From Armatimonadota bacterium (GTDB taxonomy: Bacteria > Armatimonadota > UBA5829 > DSUL01): 64,000 bases of DNA. The notes below the pieces were generated by a model. That model did not search any database and was not told where the DNA came from. It saw nothing but the letters and a program-made list of their open reading frames with translations. Of this stretch, positions 1 to 8,953 are shown one piece after another. The translations under genes were made by a program, and so were the position numbers. The number at the start of each line of letters is the position of its first letter. Within the stretch, counting starts at the first letter, position 1. Location: the NCBI GenBank assembly GCA_025998755.1, contig AP024674.1, positions 3,178,162 to 3,242,161 of the forward strand, read 5' to 3'.

Positions 1-2
1 CG

Positions 3-2306
3 ACGCCGCGCACATCGCACTCCGTTACGCTGACCGGGCTGCAGCCGAACACCACGTATTATTTCCGGGTCATCTCGACCAACGAGTTCGGCGAGAGCGC
101 GTCCGGGCCGCACACGTTCACGTCCAGCGGCCCGCCGCAGATCTCCAACGTGCAGGTCACGGGCATCACGGCCACGTCGGCCACCGTTACGTGGACCACC
201 AATGCGCCGGCTACCAGCCAGGTGCGCTACGGCACCTCACCTTCCTACGGCAACGTCACGCCTCTCAGCGAGGTGCCGGTGACCTCACACTCGGTCACCA
301 TCTCTGGTTTGACGCCGAACACGGACTATCACTGCCAGGCCGTCTCCACGAACAGCTACGGAGCAGCGGAGTCCGCCAATGTTTGGTTCCGGACTGCCGC
401 CTTCTCGGGCGAGATCATCGTGGACGGCACCACGGACCCTGAGTTCCAGTTCATTCAGGGGACGTGGAATATCGCGTCCGCGTCGTCCAAGTATGGAACG
501 AACTATTTCTGGGTCAATTGCACGGGAAACGCGGCCGAATCGTCGGTCACCCACAAAGCCCGCTGGACGCCGTCGCTTCCGGTCAGCGGTTATTGGGACC
601 TGTATGTCTGGTACGCCCGCGGCACGAACCGGGCCACGGACAGCTACTGGAAGATCATCAACGCCGGGACCACGCAGAACATCCGGCTGAATCAGCAGAT
701 CAACGGCAACGGATGGACTCTGCTGGCGCAGTCTGTGCCGTTCAACAAAGGTAGCTCGGGCTATGTGGAGCTCTGGAACAACGGAGCCGACTCATCCAAG
801 CTGGTGCAGGGCGACGCGGTGCGTTGGGTGTACGTTGGCGGAGACATCCAGGCTCCCACCGCTCCGTCCGGGCTTACCGCCACGGCGCTTTCGCCTTCTT
901 CGGTCCAGCTGACCTGGAATCCGGCCACAGACGACCACGGAGTCGCCCGGTACAACATCTACCGGGCAGGTGTGAAGGTGGGAGAGTCCACAGCCACCAC
1001 TTTCGTGGACAGCTCCGGGCTTAACGCCAACACCGTGTATCTATACGAGGTCTCCGCCGTGGACGGGGCGTCCAACGAGGGGCCGCGTAGCTCTTCCGTG
1101 CCTGTGGCGACTCTGTCGGTGCCGCCGTCCACCGCCACCGTGACCAGCAACAGGCCGGTGGATGTCTGGCAGGCGGAGCCGTCGTTTGCGTTCACGGCTG
1201 TCGGCGGCTTCGGCTCCGGGCGCATCAGTTACTACCGATACGCCTGGAACTCCTCGTCCACTTACAGTTTCAGCGGCTCGGAGACCCTTTGGTCGTCCGG
1301 GACGCTCAACCTGACCGCCCCGCAGACCGGCAGCTTCTATCTGCACGTGCAGGGCTACAATACACAGCACATCCCGAATGGCACGCTCTCGCTGGGCCCG
1401 TTCCGTTACGACGGCACACCGCCCGTGGTGCTTGCGGTGCAGGATGAGACGTACACGGTCTCGACGGACACCCTGAACGCATCGTGGACCGCTGAGGACC
1501 CCGAGTCGGGGATACAGCGTTTCGACGTCTCTGTGGGGACGGCCGTCGGCCAGACCGACATCCGCGGCTGGACCGACAATGGTCCCGCCACAAGCGTCAC
1601 GCTGCAGGGACTGTCTCTTGCTCTGGGCCAGACCTACTTCGTCAACGTGCGCGCCGTCAACGGAGTTGGCCGAACGAGCGACGTTGCAAGCTCGCAGGGT
1701 GTCACGGTCGCCGTTCCAACTTCCCGCATCGGTCAGGCCAAAAGCCTTGCCGACGGCACCCCCGTGATGATACCTGCCCGCACCGTGACTGCTGTCGTCC
1801 CGGGGGCGTTCTACGCGCAGGATCCGGACCGCGCGTCCGGCATTCGTGTTGTGAGCTCCGAGCCGGTGTCGCCCGCGCAGTCGGTGGACCTGTTTGGAAG
1901 GCTGGCTCTGCTGGGAGGCATTGAACGGGCGCTGGTGGACTGCCGTGTCGAAGTTCTGGGCGAGGCGCCGGCGATTTCTCCGGTTTCCATCGCTCATTCC
2001 CGCGTGGGAGGCGTCGCGCTGAATGCGTTCACGCCCGGTGTTACGGACGGGCAGGGGCTGAATAATGTCGGCCTGCTGGTGCGCTGCGCAGGGCGGGTAA
2101 CTTCGGTGGAGAGCGACGGGTTCTACTTCGACGATGGCAGCGCCTTGCAGGACGGTTCCGGGAAGACCGGTCTGCGCGTCCGGACCTCCGGTCCGCCCGC
2201 TGTTTCCGCCGGGCAATTCGTGACGGTAACCGGCATTGTGTCCACCCGGTCCGTATCCGGCGCGGTGCGCCCAATGCTCATCGCCGTGGCGGTGGAGACC
2301 TTGTAG
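3..2306 (+). CDS. Secreted multidomain FN3 / golvesin-like protein, 5' end outside window
   Basis: The reading frame is already open at base 3, so the start lies upstream; 767 residues are visible. The GTG at 150 is internal because the residues before it continue an FN3 repeat (LTGLQPNTTYYFRV). Visible order: partial FN3 (1-45), FN3 (about 46-132), a golvesin/xanthan-lyase-like beta domain (about 139-280, WDLYVWYARGTNR, GDAVRWVYVG), FN3 (about 286-375), an Ig-like stretch, another FN3-like repeat, and two OB-like modules (about 575-660 and 675-767) with FYAQDPDRASGIRV and FYFDDGS. It is probably an extracellular adhesin or glycan-binding protein, possibly with an enzymatic domain in the missing part. 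The OB-like modules recur in proteins at 21903, 37520 and 48000. The specific function is unknown. Confidence 0.85.
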   Translation, partial: TPRTSHSVTLTGLQPNTTYYFRVISTNEFGESASGPHTFTSSGPPQISNVQVTGITATSATVTWTTNAPATSQVRYGTSPSYGNVTPLSEVPVTSHSVTISGLTPNTDYHCQAVSTNSYGAAESANVWFRTAAFSGEIIVDGTTDPEFQFIQGTWNIASASSKYGTNYFWVNCTGNAAESSVTHKARWTPSLPVSGYWDLYVWYARGTNRATDSYWKIINAGTTQNIRLNQQINGNGWTLLAQSVPFNKGSSGYVELWNNGADSSKLVQGDAVRWVYVGGDIQAPTAPSGLTATALSPSSVQLTWNPATDDHGVARYNIYRAGVKVGESTATTFVDSSGLNANTVYLYEVSAVDGASNEGPRSSSVPVATLSVPPSTATVTSNRPVDVWQAEPSFAFTAVGGFGSGRISYYRYAWNSSSTYSFSGSETLWSSGTLNLTAPQTGSFYLHVQGYNTQHIPNGTLSLGPFRYDGTPPVVLAVQDETYTVSTDTLNASWTAEDPESGIQRFDVSVGTAVGQTDIRGWTDNGPATSVTLQGLSLALGQTYFVNVRAVNGVGRTSDVASSQGVTVAVPTSRIGQAKSLADGTPVMIPARTVTAVVPGAFYAQDPDRASGIRVVSSEPVSPAQSVDLFGRLALLGGIERALVDCRVEVLGEAPAISPVSIAHSRVGGVALNAFTPGVTDGQGLNNVGLLVRCAGRVTSVESDGFYFDDGSALQDGSGKTGLRVRTSGPPAVSAGQFVTVTGIVSTRSVSGAVRPMLIAVAVETL

Positions 2307-2353
2307 CTTCCGGCGTTGGGGAGTGTTTTCTCGGCCAACTCTGAAAGGAAATG

Positions 2354-2377
2354 AGGCCCGTCCGTCCGGACGGGCCT
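2354..2377. terminator. Perfect hairpin between convergent genes
   Basis: A 10-bp perfect stem (aggcccgtcc / ggacgggcct) with a 4-base loop sits between the FN3 gene stop and the convergent thuA gene stop. There is no strong T-run on either side, so it may act as a bidirectional, partly efficient terminator. Confidence 0.55.
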
Positions 2378-2405
2378 CCCGCCTTTAGATGGTTCTCTTG
2401 GGCCC

Positions 2406-3212
2406 TTATCTCCGGGCCGCTCTCCCCTCCAGCCCCAACGCCCAGCGGATGCCGCCCAGGAGGTGCTTCTGGAACTCCGCGCTCTCCCAGACATCGTCCC
2501 GGTGGCCCAGAGCGGTGTAGAAAACACGACCCTTGCCGTAGTTGCGGCACCAGGCGATCAGATAGTCCCCGGGCTGTCCCGCCTCGGGGTGCCCGTCGTC
2601 TGGATGCCTGTCCAGCGCCATGAGGACGTGCAGCTTGTCCCGGTTGTTCTCCCGGAACTCGTAGATCTCGTCCTTCACCCTCCAGACCGACTCCAGATGC
2701 CGGGTGGACGGATGCTCACGATCCTCCACAATGATGTCCACCGTGGCCTGAGCGCCGTGCGTCTTAAACTGCCCGCCCACCATATCAATGTAGCTGCGGT
2801 CTCCGCCGATCTGCTCGGGATGATAGGTGTCCGTCGCCGCGTGGATGCCCACAAACCCCTTGCCCTGCCGGATCCAGTTCAGAAACGCCTGCAGGTCCGG
2901 GATACCCAGATTCCCGGTGGTATTGTTGAAGACCACCGCATCGAAACGCTGGAGCGCCTCGGGATTCATCAGACGTTTCACATCCTCGGCGGTCCGGCAG
3001 AAGGTCACATGGAAATCGCGGTCTTTCTGAGACAGCTTCAGCAGGATCTTCTCGCCAAGAGGGATCGCGCTGTGCCGGAAATTCGCCGTGTGCGAGACCA
3101 CAAGCACTCGCTTCGGCGCAGTCTCCGCTTCGCAGCGCAGCGCGCTGATCGCTACCACTGCCAGCGAAACGGCACCCGTGAGCGCCGCCATCATCAGAAC
3201 TCGTCGGCTCAT
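2406..3212 (-). CDS. Exported ThuA-domain protein
   Basis: 268 residues with an N-terminal signal segment (hydrophobic run at about 8-25, ending near CEAETAP). The mature part has the ThuA (trehalose-utilisation-like, class I glutamine-amidotransferase-like fold) pattern: RVLVVSHTANFRHS at the start, FDAVVFNNTTG, GFVGIHAATDTYH and a late GRVFYTALGHRDDVW. ThuA-like proteins are linked to sugar metabolism and often occur with secreted carbohydrate enzymes, but the reaction is not settled for most members. The ATG is preceded by AAGGAAGG. It lies 27 bases downstream of mrp on the same strand and may be co-transcribed with it. Confidence 0.85.
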   Translation of the reverse strand: MSRRVLMMAALTGAVSLAVVAISALRCEAETAPKRVLVVSHTANFRHSAIPLGEKILLKLSQKDRDFHVTFCRTAEDVKRLMNPEALQRFDAVVFNNTTGNLGIPDLQAFLNWIRQGKGFVGIHAATDTYHPEQIGGDRSYIDMVGGQFKTHGAQATVDIIVEDREHPSTRHLESVWRVKDEIYEFRENNRDKLHVLMALDRHPDDGHPEAGQPGDYLIAWCRNYGKGRVFYTALGHRDDVWESAEFQKHLLGGIRWALGLEGRAARR

Positions 3213-3239
3213 CGGTCCTTCCTTTCGGCTGCGGCCGCT

Positions 3240-4409
3240 CTATCGCGGCCCTGTTGCGGCGTCTGCAGGCCGCCGGGACGGTCTTTGCCCAGTGATCGTC
3301 TGCACGCTGATCTCCGCGGCCACCTGCGAAGCGATGCTCGCGTATGCCCGGCCCGGACGGCTTTCGGGGTCGCGGATGAAGGTGGGGATTCCGGCGTCGG
3401 AGTCGGTGACGATCCGCGGATCCAGCGGGATCCTGCCCAGGAAGCGCACTCCCAGCTCTTCCGCGGCCCTCTGGCCGGCTCCCGTGTGTCCGAAGATCTC
3501 GGACTCCTCGCCGCAGTTCGGGCAGACAAAGGTCGCCATATTCTCCACAATGCCCAGCACCGGCGTGTTGAGATGCTCGAACATCCGCAGAGCCTTAGTG
3601 GCAATGGTCAGCGCCACATCCTGCGGAGTCATCACAATGACCACCCCCGTCAGGGGGACGATCTGCGCCAGGCTGATCTGCGCGTCTCCCGTGCCGGGAG
3701 GCAGGTCCACCACCAGGTAATCAAGCTCCCCCCAGTCCGTCTCTGTCAGCATCTGCCGGACGGCGCTGGCCACCATCGGCCCGCGCCACATCACGGGAGC
3801 GTCGCCCTCCGCCAGAAACCCCAGCGACATCAGCTTCAGCCCGTATTTCTCGGGCGCCGCCATACGTTTGACCTCTTCTCCCGTTTCAGGGTCTCTCACC
3901 TTCACGAGCATGGGGGTCTGCTGGATGTCAAGCATGAGAGGGATGCTAGGCCCGTAGATATCCGCATCCAGCAGTCCCGTTTTCGCTCCGGAGGAGGCGA
4001 GTGCCGCCGCCAGGTTCACGGCTACCGTGGATTTCCCCACACCACCTTTGCCGCTGGCCACCGCAATGATGTGCTTGACTCCCGGCACGGGCTGCTGCTC
4101 CCGCCTGCGGCCCTGTGGCACCCGGCTGGACCATTCTATGTTCACCTGCTCCACTCCGGGGATGGTCATGACGGCATTCCGGCAGTCCTGCTCGATGGTA
4201 GCTTTCAGAGGACAGGCCGGCGTGGTCAGCTGCACCTCGAACGCCACCTGGCCTCCGCAGACCCGCACGTTGCGGATCATGCCGAGTTCCACCAGAGGGC
4301 GCCCGATCTCCGGATCCTTCACATCCTTCAGCGACCCGAGGACGGTCTCGGTGGTGATGGCGCCGGTCTGCCCCGTTCCATCTTCGCTGCCTTTTTTGCG
4401 GAATATCAT
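3240..4409 (-). CDS. mrp: Mrp/ApbC-type Fe-S cluster carrier ATPase
   Basis: 389 residues. The N-terminal 100 residues form a MIP18/DUF59 domain (VKDPEIGRPLVELGMI), followed by a ParA/MinD-like P-loop with the deviant Walker A ASGKGGVGKST and a late CPNC motif (in TFVCPNCGEESE) that in this family bridges an iron-sulfur cluster between two monomers. Known role: scaffold/carrier delivering Fe-S clusters to apo-proteins in the cytosol. That fits a window containing many Fe-S clients (NuoE, NuoF, a 2[4Fe-4S] ferredoxin), although the gene is not adjacent to them. The ATG at 4409 has GGAGG about 11 bases upstream. The C-terminal tail is Arg-rich and probably disordered. Confidence 0.95.
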   Translation of the reverse strand: MIFRKKGSEDGTGQTGAITTETVLGSLKDVKDPEIGRPLVELGMIRNVRVCGGQVAFEVQLTTPACPLKATIEQDCRNAVMTIPGVEQVNIEWSSRVPQGRRREQQPVPGVKHIIAVASGKGGVGKSTVAVNLAAALASSGAKTGLLDADIYGPSIPLMLDIQQTPMLVKVRDPETGEEVKRMAAPEKYGLKLMSLGFLAEGDAPVMWRGPMVASAVRQMLTETDWGELDYLVVDLPPGTGDAQISLAQIVPLTGVVIVMTPQDVALTIATKALRMFEHLNTPVLGIVENMATFVCPNCGEESEIFGHTGAGQRAAEELGVRFLGRIPLDPRIVTDSDAGIPTFIRDPESRPGRAYASIASQVAAEISVQTITGQRPSRRPADAATGPR

Positions 4410-4745
4410 CGCGCGGATGCCTCCTCTAGCTGCTTATGCGCTCTCTCAAGTCTACACCATCAGGGACGGCGCGGCCTGCGTCATCCGTTCGCCGCCGCAT
4501 ATCTTTGTTTCCGCAGCGACCCCGGCAAATCTCCTGATGCCTCCACGGCCTGGGCTGTGGAATCACCTTAATGAAAGGGCGACTTTGGAACAGCATGACC
4601 TGCTCGTTTCCTGCCCCATGACCGGGCGGGGAGGGCGGTCGGCTGCCATGAGTGGCCTGGCATATCGTCCGGGACGGGTGAGGAGCGCGTTCGGTCTCAG
4701 ATTTTGCGCGCGCCTGTCGAGGACAAGCGGGAGGAAGGCGCTTTC
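4410..4745. other. Divergent intergenic region mrp / HDOD gene
   Basis: This gene-free stretch must hold the promoters of the leftward mrp-thuA unit and the rightward HDOD gene. I see no convincing -35/-10 pair, hairpin or repeat in it. Confidence 0.5.
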
Positions 4746-5639
4746 ATGGCTGATTCGAAGGGTGACGCAACCCCTATGACAGGAATGGACATACCCAGCT
4801 TGCCGGGCGGGCTGGCAAGCGTACTGTCGGTTGCGGGTTCAGAGGATGCCACGGCGGAGGACGTGGCCCAGGCCATTATGCTGGACCCGGGGCTGTCCAC
4901 CAAGGTGCTCAGAATGGCGAACTCAGCCTTCTACGGGCGGCTGACGCGAGCAGAGACGGTGACAGAGGCTGTGGTGACGCTGGGATTCGGCGCGGTGCGA
5001 ACCATAGCGCTGGCCGCTTCTGTGGTGGAGCACATTCTCCCCGAGGAGAGCGTGCCCGGCCTGAGTTGGCAGGCATTCTGGAAGCATTGCGTCTCCACAG
5101 GAGCATCAGCGGAACTGCTGCTCCGCCATATGACAGGCAGCAGGCGCAATGCTGAGGTAGCGTTCGTGGCAGGGCTCTTGCACGATGTCGGCAAGCTGGT
5201 GGTCGCACGGAACGCCCCGACGGCGTTTGCGGCCTCGATCCAGGCGGCTCGAGCGAGAGGGGGCAACTCCATCGCCGCCGAAACGGAGGTGCTGGGCACC
5301 GACCATTCCCTGGTCGGCGCCATGCTGGCCGAGGCCTGGCGCATCCCGGATGTCATTGCTACTGCCATCTCCTCCCATCACTGCGACACGGATCCCGCAG
5401 AGCTTGATCCGTCAGTGGCCGCGGTGCGGGCGGGCAACATCATCGCGAAAATGGCTCAGGGCTCCTATCTTGCCGGATGTGAGGTGACCCAGACCGCGGC
5501 AGATGCGGCGGCCGCTGCAGGCGTTGATCCGCAAGTCATTGCCGAGGTTCTCGAAGCTCTGCCCGGAAGGCTTCTCGAATGCGAGGAGGTCACTTCCTGG
5601 GGAAGCGCCCTGCCGGGCGCTCCCGCGGTGGCCGCTTGA
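4746..5639 (+). CDS. HDOD-domain signalling protein
   Basis: 297 residues made up almost entirely of one HDOD domain: an early VLRMANSAFYG-type helix, ITEAV-like AVVTLGFGAVRTIALA, FWKHCVSTGASAELL, and GLLHDVGKLVVA, where the HD pair of related phosphohydrolases is retained in sequence. HDOD proteins usually act as non-catalytic regulators of chemotaxis, motility or cyclic-di-GMP-linked signalling. I place the start at ATG 4746, which has GAGGAAGG 7 bases upstream; a TTG 14 codons earlier lacks a good ribosome binding site. It appears monocistronic. The C-terminal 20 residues are low complexity. Confidence 0.9.
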   Translation: MADSKGDATPMTGMDIPSLPGGLASVLSVAGSEDATAEDVAQAIMLDPGLSTKVLRMANSAFYGRLTRAETVTEAVVTLGFGAVRTIALAASVVEHILPEESVPGLSWQAFWKHCVSTGASAELLLRHMTGSRRNAEVAFVAGLLHDVGKLVVARNAPTAFAASIQAARARGGNSIAAETEVLGTDHSLVGAMLAEAWRIPDVIATAISSHHCDTDPAELDPSVAAVRAGNIIAKMAQGSYLAGCEVTQTAADAAAAAGVDPQVIAEVLEALPGRLLECEEVTSWGSALPGAPAVAA

Positions 5640-5682
5640 CAAACATCGAAAAACCCATCACGGCCGCGTGAAGGACGGGTTG

Positions 5683-5731
5683 GGCCATCGGTCTAATGCC
5701 TGGATATAGTTCTCAGGTGAGACCGATGGCC
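5683..5731 (+). promoter_or_regulatory. 12-bp inverted repeat spanning a start region
   Basis: ggccatcggtct (5683-5694) is perfectly complementary to agaccgatggcc (5720-5731) across 25 bases. The right arm contains the ATG at 5726, and the alternative ATG at 5696 lies just inside the loop. As RNA it would sequester the downstream start; as DNA it has the size of a regulator site. Function is inferred only. Confidence 0.5.
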
Positions 5732-6868
5732 ATTTGCTTTCCGTATAGATTGTGTGTTCTGCTGTCCCTGGCTCTGGCCGCAGCGCTGCCGGCTTCCGCC
5801 GCCGGGCTTGTATCGGGCGGGCAGGTGCTGGACGCTGCGGATGGACGTCCCCTGGCTGGAGCCACGGTGGCCGTCTTCGATGACCGGGGAGAGGTGGTGG
5901 GCACCGACAACACGGACGCCGACGGAGTATGGGCCGTGCCGGTCGACTGGGCACACTGCCATCTGAAAGCGCCGCCCGGCGGCAAGGGACTGTTCTCCAC
6001 GGTGACCGGAGTGGTGCTCTGGCCGTTCCGGATTGTGTCGGATATCGTTGTCACACCGGCCTCCTCAGCCATCAAGGGGGCCATCAAAGCGGCCGGAGGA
6101 GCCGCAGCGGCCGGAGTGGGCGTAGCGGCCGCCGCCGGAGCGGGTCCTGTCGCCGCCGCTGCGGCCGGGGCGGCCGCACGGACGGTGGGCAGCTACGCCG
6201 CCGAGCAGGTTGTGGGAGATCCGGACGAGGATTTGGAGCACAATAAGATGAAGCCCCTGCAGTCCTCCCGCGGAGCCACCGGACAGGTGCGCGTCCGGGT
6301 GTGGAAGAAGGGGTTTCAGGACTACACCGGCGTCACAGGAGTTTATCTCCTCAGCTCCATCCGGATGGAGGAGGGCCGGCACGTTCCACTGGCCCTGACC
6401 GATGCGGTGCAACTGGCCCGCAGCGGCTCCGGCCTGACATCTTCGGCCCCGGTGCGGTTCGGGTGGTTCCGCCGCGTGGAAGCCGATCCGGCCGTCGCGC
6501 CGGGAGGCTCGCGGGTGCGTCTTTCCGCCGAGATCACGCTTCCCCGGGAGGCCGCCGAGAGGGCTTGGGTGATCGCCCGCAATCTGACCACACGGAAGGA
6601 CTATGTAATGATCCACGCGGGCGGGGATGTCTGGCAGGCAGACATAGACGCGCCGGAGAGAGGTCCGTTCCGCAATCACGAGATCGCCATTGTTGCCTAT
6701 CGTTCGCCGCTCGAGGATGGCGGAAGAGACCGCGGGGCGGAAGGGCGCATGGATCGTCAGGGCGCGTTCGACCCGAAGAAGCCATTCCCCGTGGATCCGG
6801 CTCTGCTGCTTTCCCGCAATAGAGGGTACACGGTCGTCACGGTAACGCGTCCTGAGAAGCAGCGCTGA
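5726..6868 (+). CDS. Exported protein with Cna-B/carboxypeptidase-regulatory-like N-terminus
   Basis: 380 residues from ATG 5726 (390 from ATG 5696); I prefer 5726 because it gives a compact signal peptide and an AGGTGAG lies just upstream. After the signal peptide, residues about 25-70 resemble a transthyretin-like carboxypeptidase-regulatory domain (GGQVLDAADGRPLAGATV, NTDADGVWAV). A Gly/Ala-rich hydrophobic stretch (about 105-165, AAGGAAAAGVGVAAAAG) could span or coat a membrane, and the C-terminal half is beta-rich (PLALTDAVQLARSG, RVRLSAEITL). I do not recognise a family for the C-terminal half. The stop lies only 9 bases from the convergent gene end at 6878. Confidence 0.7.
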   Translation: MAICFPYRLCVLLSLALAAALPASAAGLVSGGQVLDAADGRPLAGATVAVFDDRGEVVGTDNTDADGVWAVPVDWAHCHLKAPPGGKGLFSTVTGVVLWPFRIVSDIVVTPASSAIKGAIKAAGGAAAAGVGVAAAAGAGPVAAAAAGAAARTVGSYAAEQVVGDPDEDLEHNKMKPLQSSRGATGQVRVRVWKKGFQDYTGVTGVYLLSSIRMEEGRHVPLALTDAVQLARSGSGLTSSAPVRFGWFRRVEADPAVAPGGSRVRLSAEITLPREAAERAWVIARNLTTRKDYVMIHAGGDVWQADIDAPERGPFRNHEIAIVAYRSPLEDGGRDRGAEGRMDRQGAFDPKKPFPVDPALLLSRNRGYTVVTVTRPEKQR

Positions 6869-6877
6869 TACGGGAGC

Positions 6878-8953
6878 CTATGGCTGCTCCAGTTTCTGGC
6901 GTTCTTCCTTCAGGGACGCCACATTGGAGGCAAAGAGTTCGTCGTAGCGCTTCTGAAGCCGTTGGCGCAGTGTGGGGTCGGATGTGGCGATGATGAGCCG
7001 GCTGAGAAAAATCTCTCCCGGTTCCAGCCCCAGCCAGCCGTCCCGGACGCTCCATTTTACCTCGGCGATACCGTCGCCTGTCACCTCGAAGACGTCGGCT
7101 GCCTCCAGCCAGGACGGCAGCTTCACGCGGATGCGCGCCTCCATTGCCGGACGCACCACGGTGCCCAGACGGTCGCTCGCAGCGTTCTCGTTCACCGTGA
7201 TCACGGCCAGAGTGTCTGTGCCGGACAAAAGCGTTCGCACCCAGAGGTAGCGCGACGCCTGAGTCTCCAGCGGTGCCGGGCAAGATGTGGTGATCACGGG
7301 CCCGGCCGTGCGCACCTCTGCGCCCAGCAGCCCGATCTCGTTCCAGAGAGCCTTTGCCTCCGACGTTGCTGCCTCGAGTCCCCGGCAGAACCGGTCATAT
7401 GCGAACCACCAGTAGGAGAGACCTTTGGCTCCTTCCCCGATGGCGTAATACACCTCCATCCGCTTCTCTTCCGGTGTCGGGAAGCGTCCCAGGTAGCCGT
7501 CCGGATGCTCGTACTGGGTGGAGCAAAGGATGACGTGGAGCGGTTTTGGCTGCCCGGAGGACTGGGAGATGGCGGTCACCGCCTGCACGTAGGTGGGCCG
7601 GATGTGGGATCCCAAGTAGTAGGGGTGCCGGGTGTAGGAGTGGTCCAGCTGCTCGGGGTGATAGGGATCCACACAGGGGATGTCCGCAAGCTGGTGATAC
7701 ATATACCAGTTTTCGGGCTTGTAGGTGTTGTCTATGTTCAGCAGCACGGGGCTGTTTGGGCCAAAACGCTGCAGGATCTGCGTCCAGCCCACCAGAAACT
7801 GTCCCAGCACTCCCAGCCGCTCCTTCTCGGGAATGTCGCGGAAAGCCGCGTCGTTGGCGTCGGGCTCGTCCATCGCGAACAGGAACAGGGCATCGTTCTC
7901 TTTCGATGGCCAGTGCACCATCCGCCGGACACCCTGCGAGTCGCACCACCGCCACCCTTCGGGCGAGTTGAAGTACTCGCGGCACTGTCCCACCACAAAG
8001 GGCATAACGGCGTTGATGTTATGCCGTTTGTAGTCCGCGATGAACTGTTTTGTCGCCGTCTCCGGGTCCAGGCCTTCGCCGGAAGGTGAGCTCCACACGC
8101 CGTAGACCATCTCGTGGCCCCATGCTCGCATGCCCGCCATCGCGGCTGAACCGTCGGCATATTCCGCCCGGAAGACGTGCCAGGACAGCCAGCCGAGCGG
8201 CTTCTCCGGGCGCAGAGTCATGGCGCTGCAGGGAAGCGCCGGATCGGAAACGATGCGGGTCTGCGCCGTCACGTCTTGTCCGTCCATCAGCAATCTGACG
8301 GGTACCGCGCCTCCGGTGGGGTGAAAGGCATAGAGATGGACCGTTTTCAGATCCGGGCTGAAGGCGATGGTTCCAAACCGGGGATACTCGCGGCGGGTGT
8401 GAACGACGGTCCGGCCGGCCACCTGCCCCCCGGCCAGAAGTTGGATGTCCAGCCGGTCCGGTTCCGGCGCGCGTTTCAGCCGGATGACCAGTTCGCCGTG
8501 CCCGCCGGGTGGAATGATCTGAGGGCCGGCCTTCCACCACGCGGGCCAGCCGCACCTTTTCGCCTTCGCGATGTCTGCCTGCGGCAGCCGGGAGAGCAAC
8601 AGGCTGCTGTAAAAACGGTCCTCGGCGCGCTCCGGGCGATGGGATGGCTCCAGGACCTGCGTCAGCTTCAGCCCCTGAACAGCCGCATCGTTGACGGTGA
8701 CGGGTTCCGGGCCCGTGTTCCTGAAGTAGACGAACAGATATCCGCCTAGCGGCATATCGGGACGGGCGTAAACGAGGGGCTCGCCATCGTCGTCCCGGAA
8801 CGACCATCCTTCCTGCCAGAGGTTCATAAACTGCGGGAACGGGATGTCCGCGAAGTAGCAGGAACCGGTGATCTCAAGCGTCGCGGCCGGACCGGGTGCC
8901 GGCAGGCTCATCAAGGCGGCGCAGATCAGCAGGTAACAGGCATATCGGGGCAT
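6878..8953 (-). CDS. Secreted large protein, possible TIM-barrel glycoside hydrolase
   Basis: 691 residues from the ATG at 8953, which has GAGGAGG 8 bases upstream and opens a clear signal peptide (CYLLICAALMSLPAPGPAA). Upstream in-frame codons have no export signal and no ribosome site. The N-terminal half looks like beta-sandwich domains (LVYARPDMPLGGYLFVYFRN). The middle has barrel-like features: KRHNINAVMPFVVGQ, LFLFAMDEPDAND with an acidic DEPD, SPVLLNIDNT, PLHVILCSTQYE and GLSYWWFAYD, followed by a beta-rich C-terminal domain. This is the layout of GH42/GH123-like secreted glycosidases, but I cannot assign a CAZy family or substrate. The acids in DEPD are catalytic candidates only. Confidence 0.75.
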   Translation of the reverse strand: MPRYACYLLICAALMSLPAPGPAATLEITGSCYFADIPFPQFMNLWQEGWSFRDDDGEPLVYARPDMPLGGYLFVYFRNTGPEPVTVNDAAVQGLKLTQVLEPSHRPERAEDRFYSSLLLSRLPQADIAKAKRCGWPAWWKAGPQIIPPGGHGELVIRLKRAPEPDRLDIQLLAGGQVAGRTVVHTRREYPRFGTIAFSPDLKTVHLYAFHPTGGAVPVRLLMDGQDVTAQTRIVSDPALPCSAMTLRPEKPLGWLSWHVFRAEYADGSAAMAGMRAWGHEMVYGVWSSPSGEGLDPETATKQFIADYKRHNINAVMPFVVGQCREYFNSPEGWRWCDSQGVRRMVHWPSKENDALFLFAMDEPDANDAAFRDIPEKERLGVLGQFLVGWTQILQRFGPNSPVLLNIDNTYKPENWYMYHQLADIPCVDPYHPEQLDHSYTRHPYYLGSHIRPTYVQAVTAISQSSGQPKPLHVILCSTQYEHPDGYLGRFPTPEEKRMEVYYAIGEGAKGLSYWWFAYDRFCRGLEAATSEAKALWNEIGLLGAEVRTAGPVITTSCPAPLETQASRYLWVRTLLSGTDTLAVITVNENAASDRLGTVVRPAMEARIRVKLPSWLEAADVFEVTGDGIAEVKWSVRDGWLGLEPGEIFLSRLIIATSDPTLRQRLQKRYDELFASNVASLKEERQKLEQP

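Noticed and set aside
2463-4571. A 702-codon frame on the + strand over thuA and mrp
   Set aside because: Antisense to two genes with clear family motifs; its translation is His/Arg-rich without domains, typical of GC-rich shadow frames.
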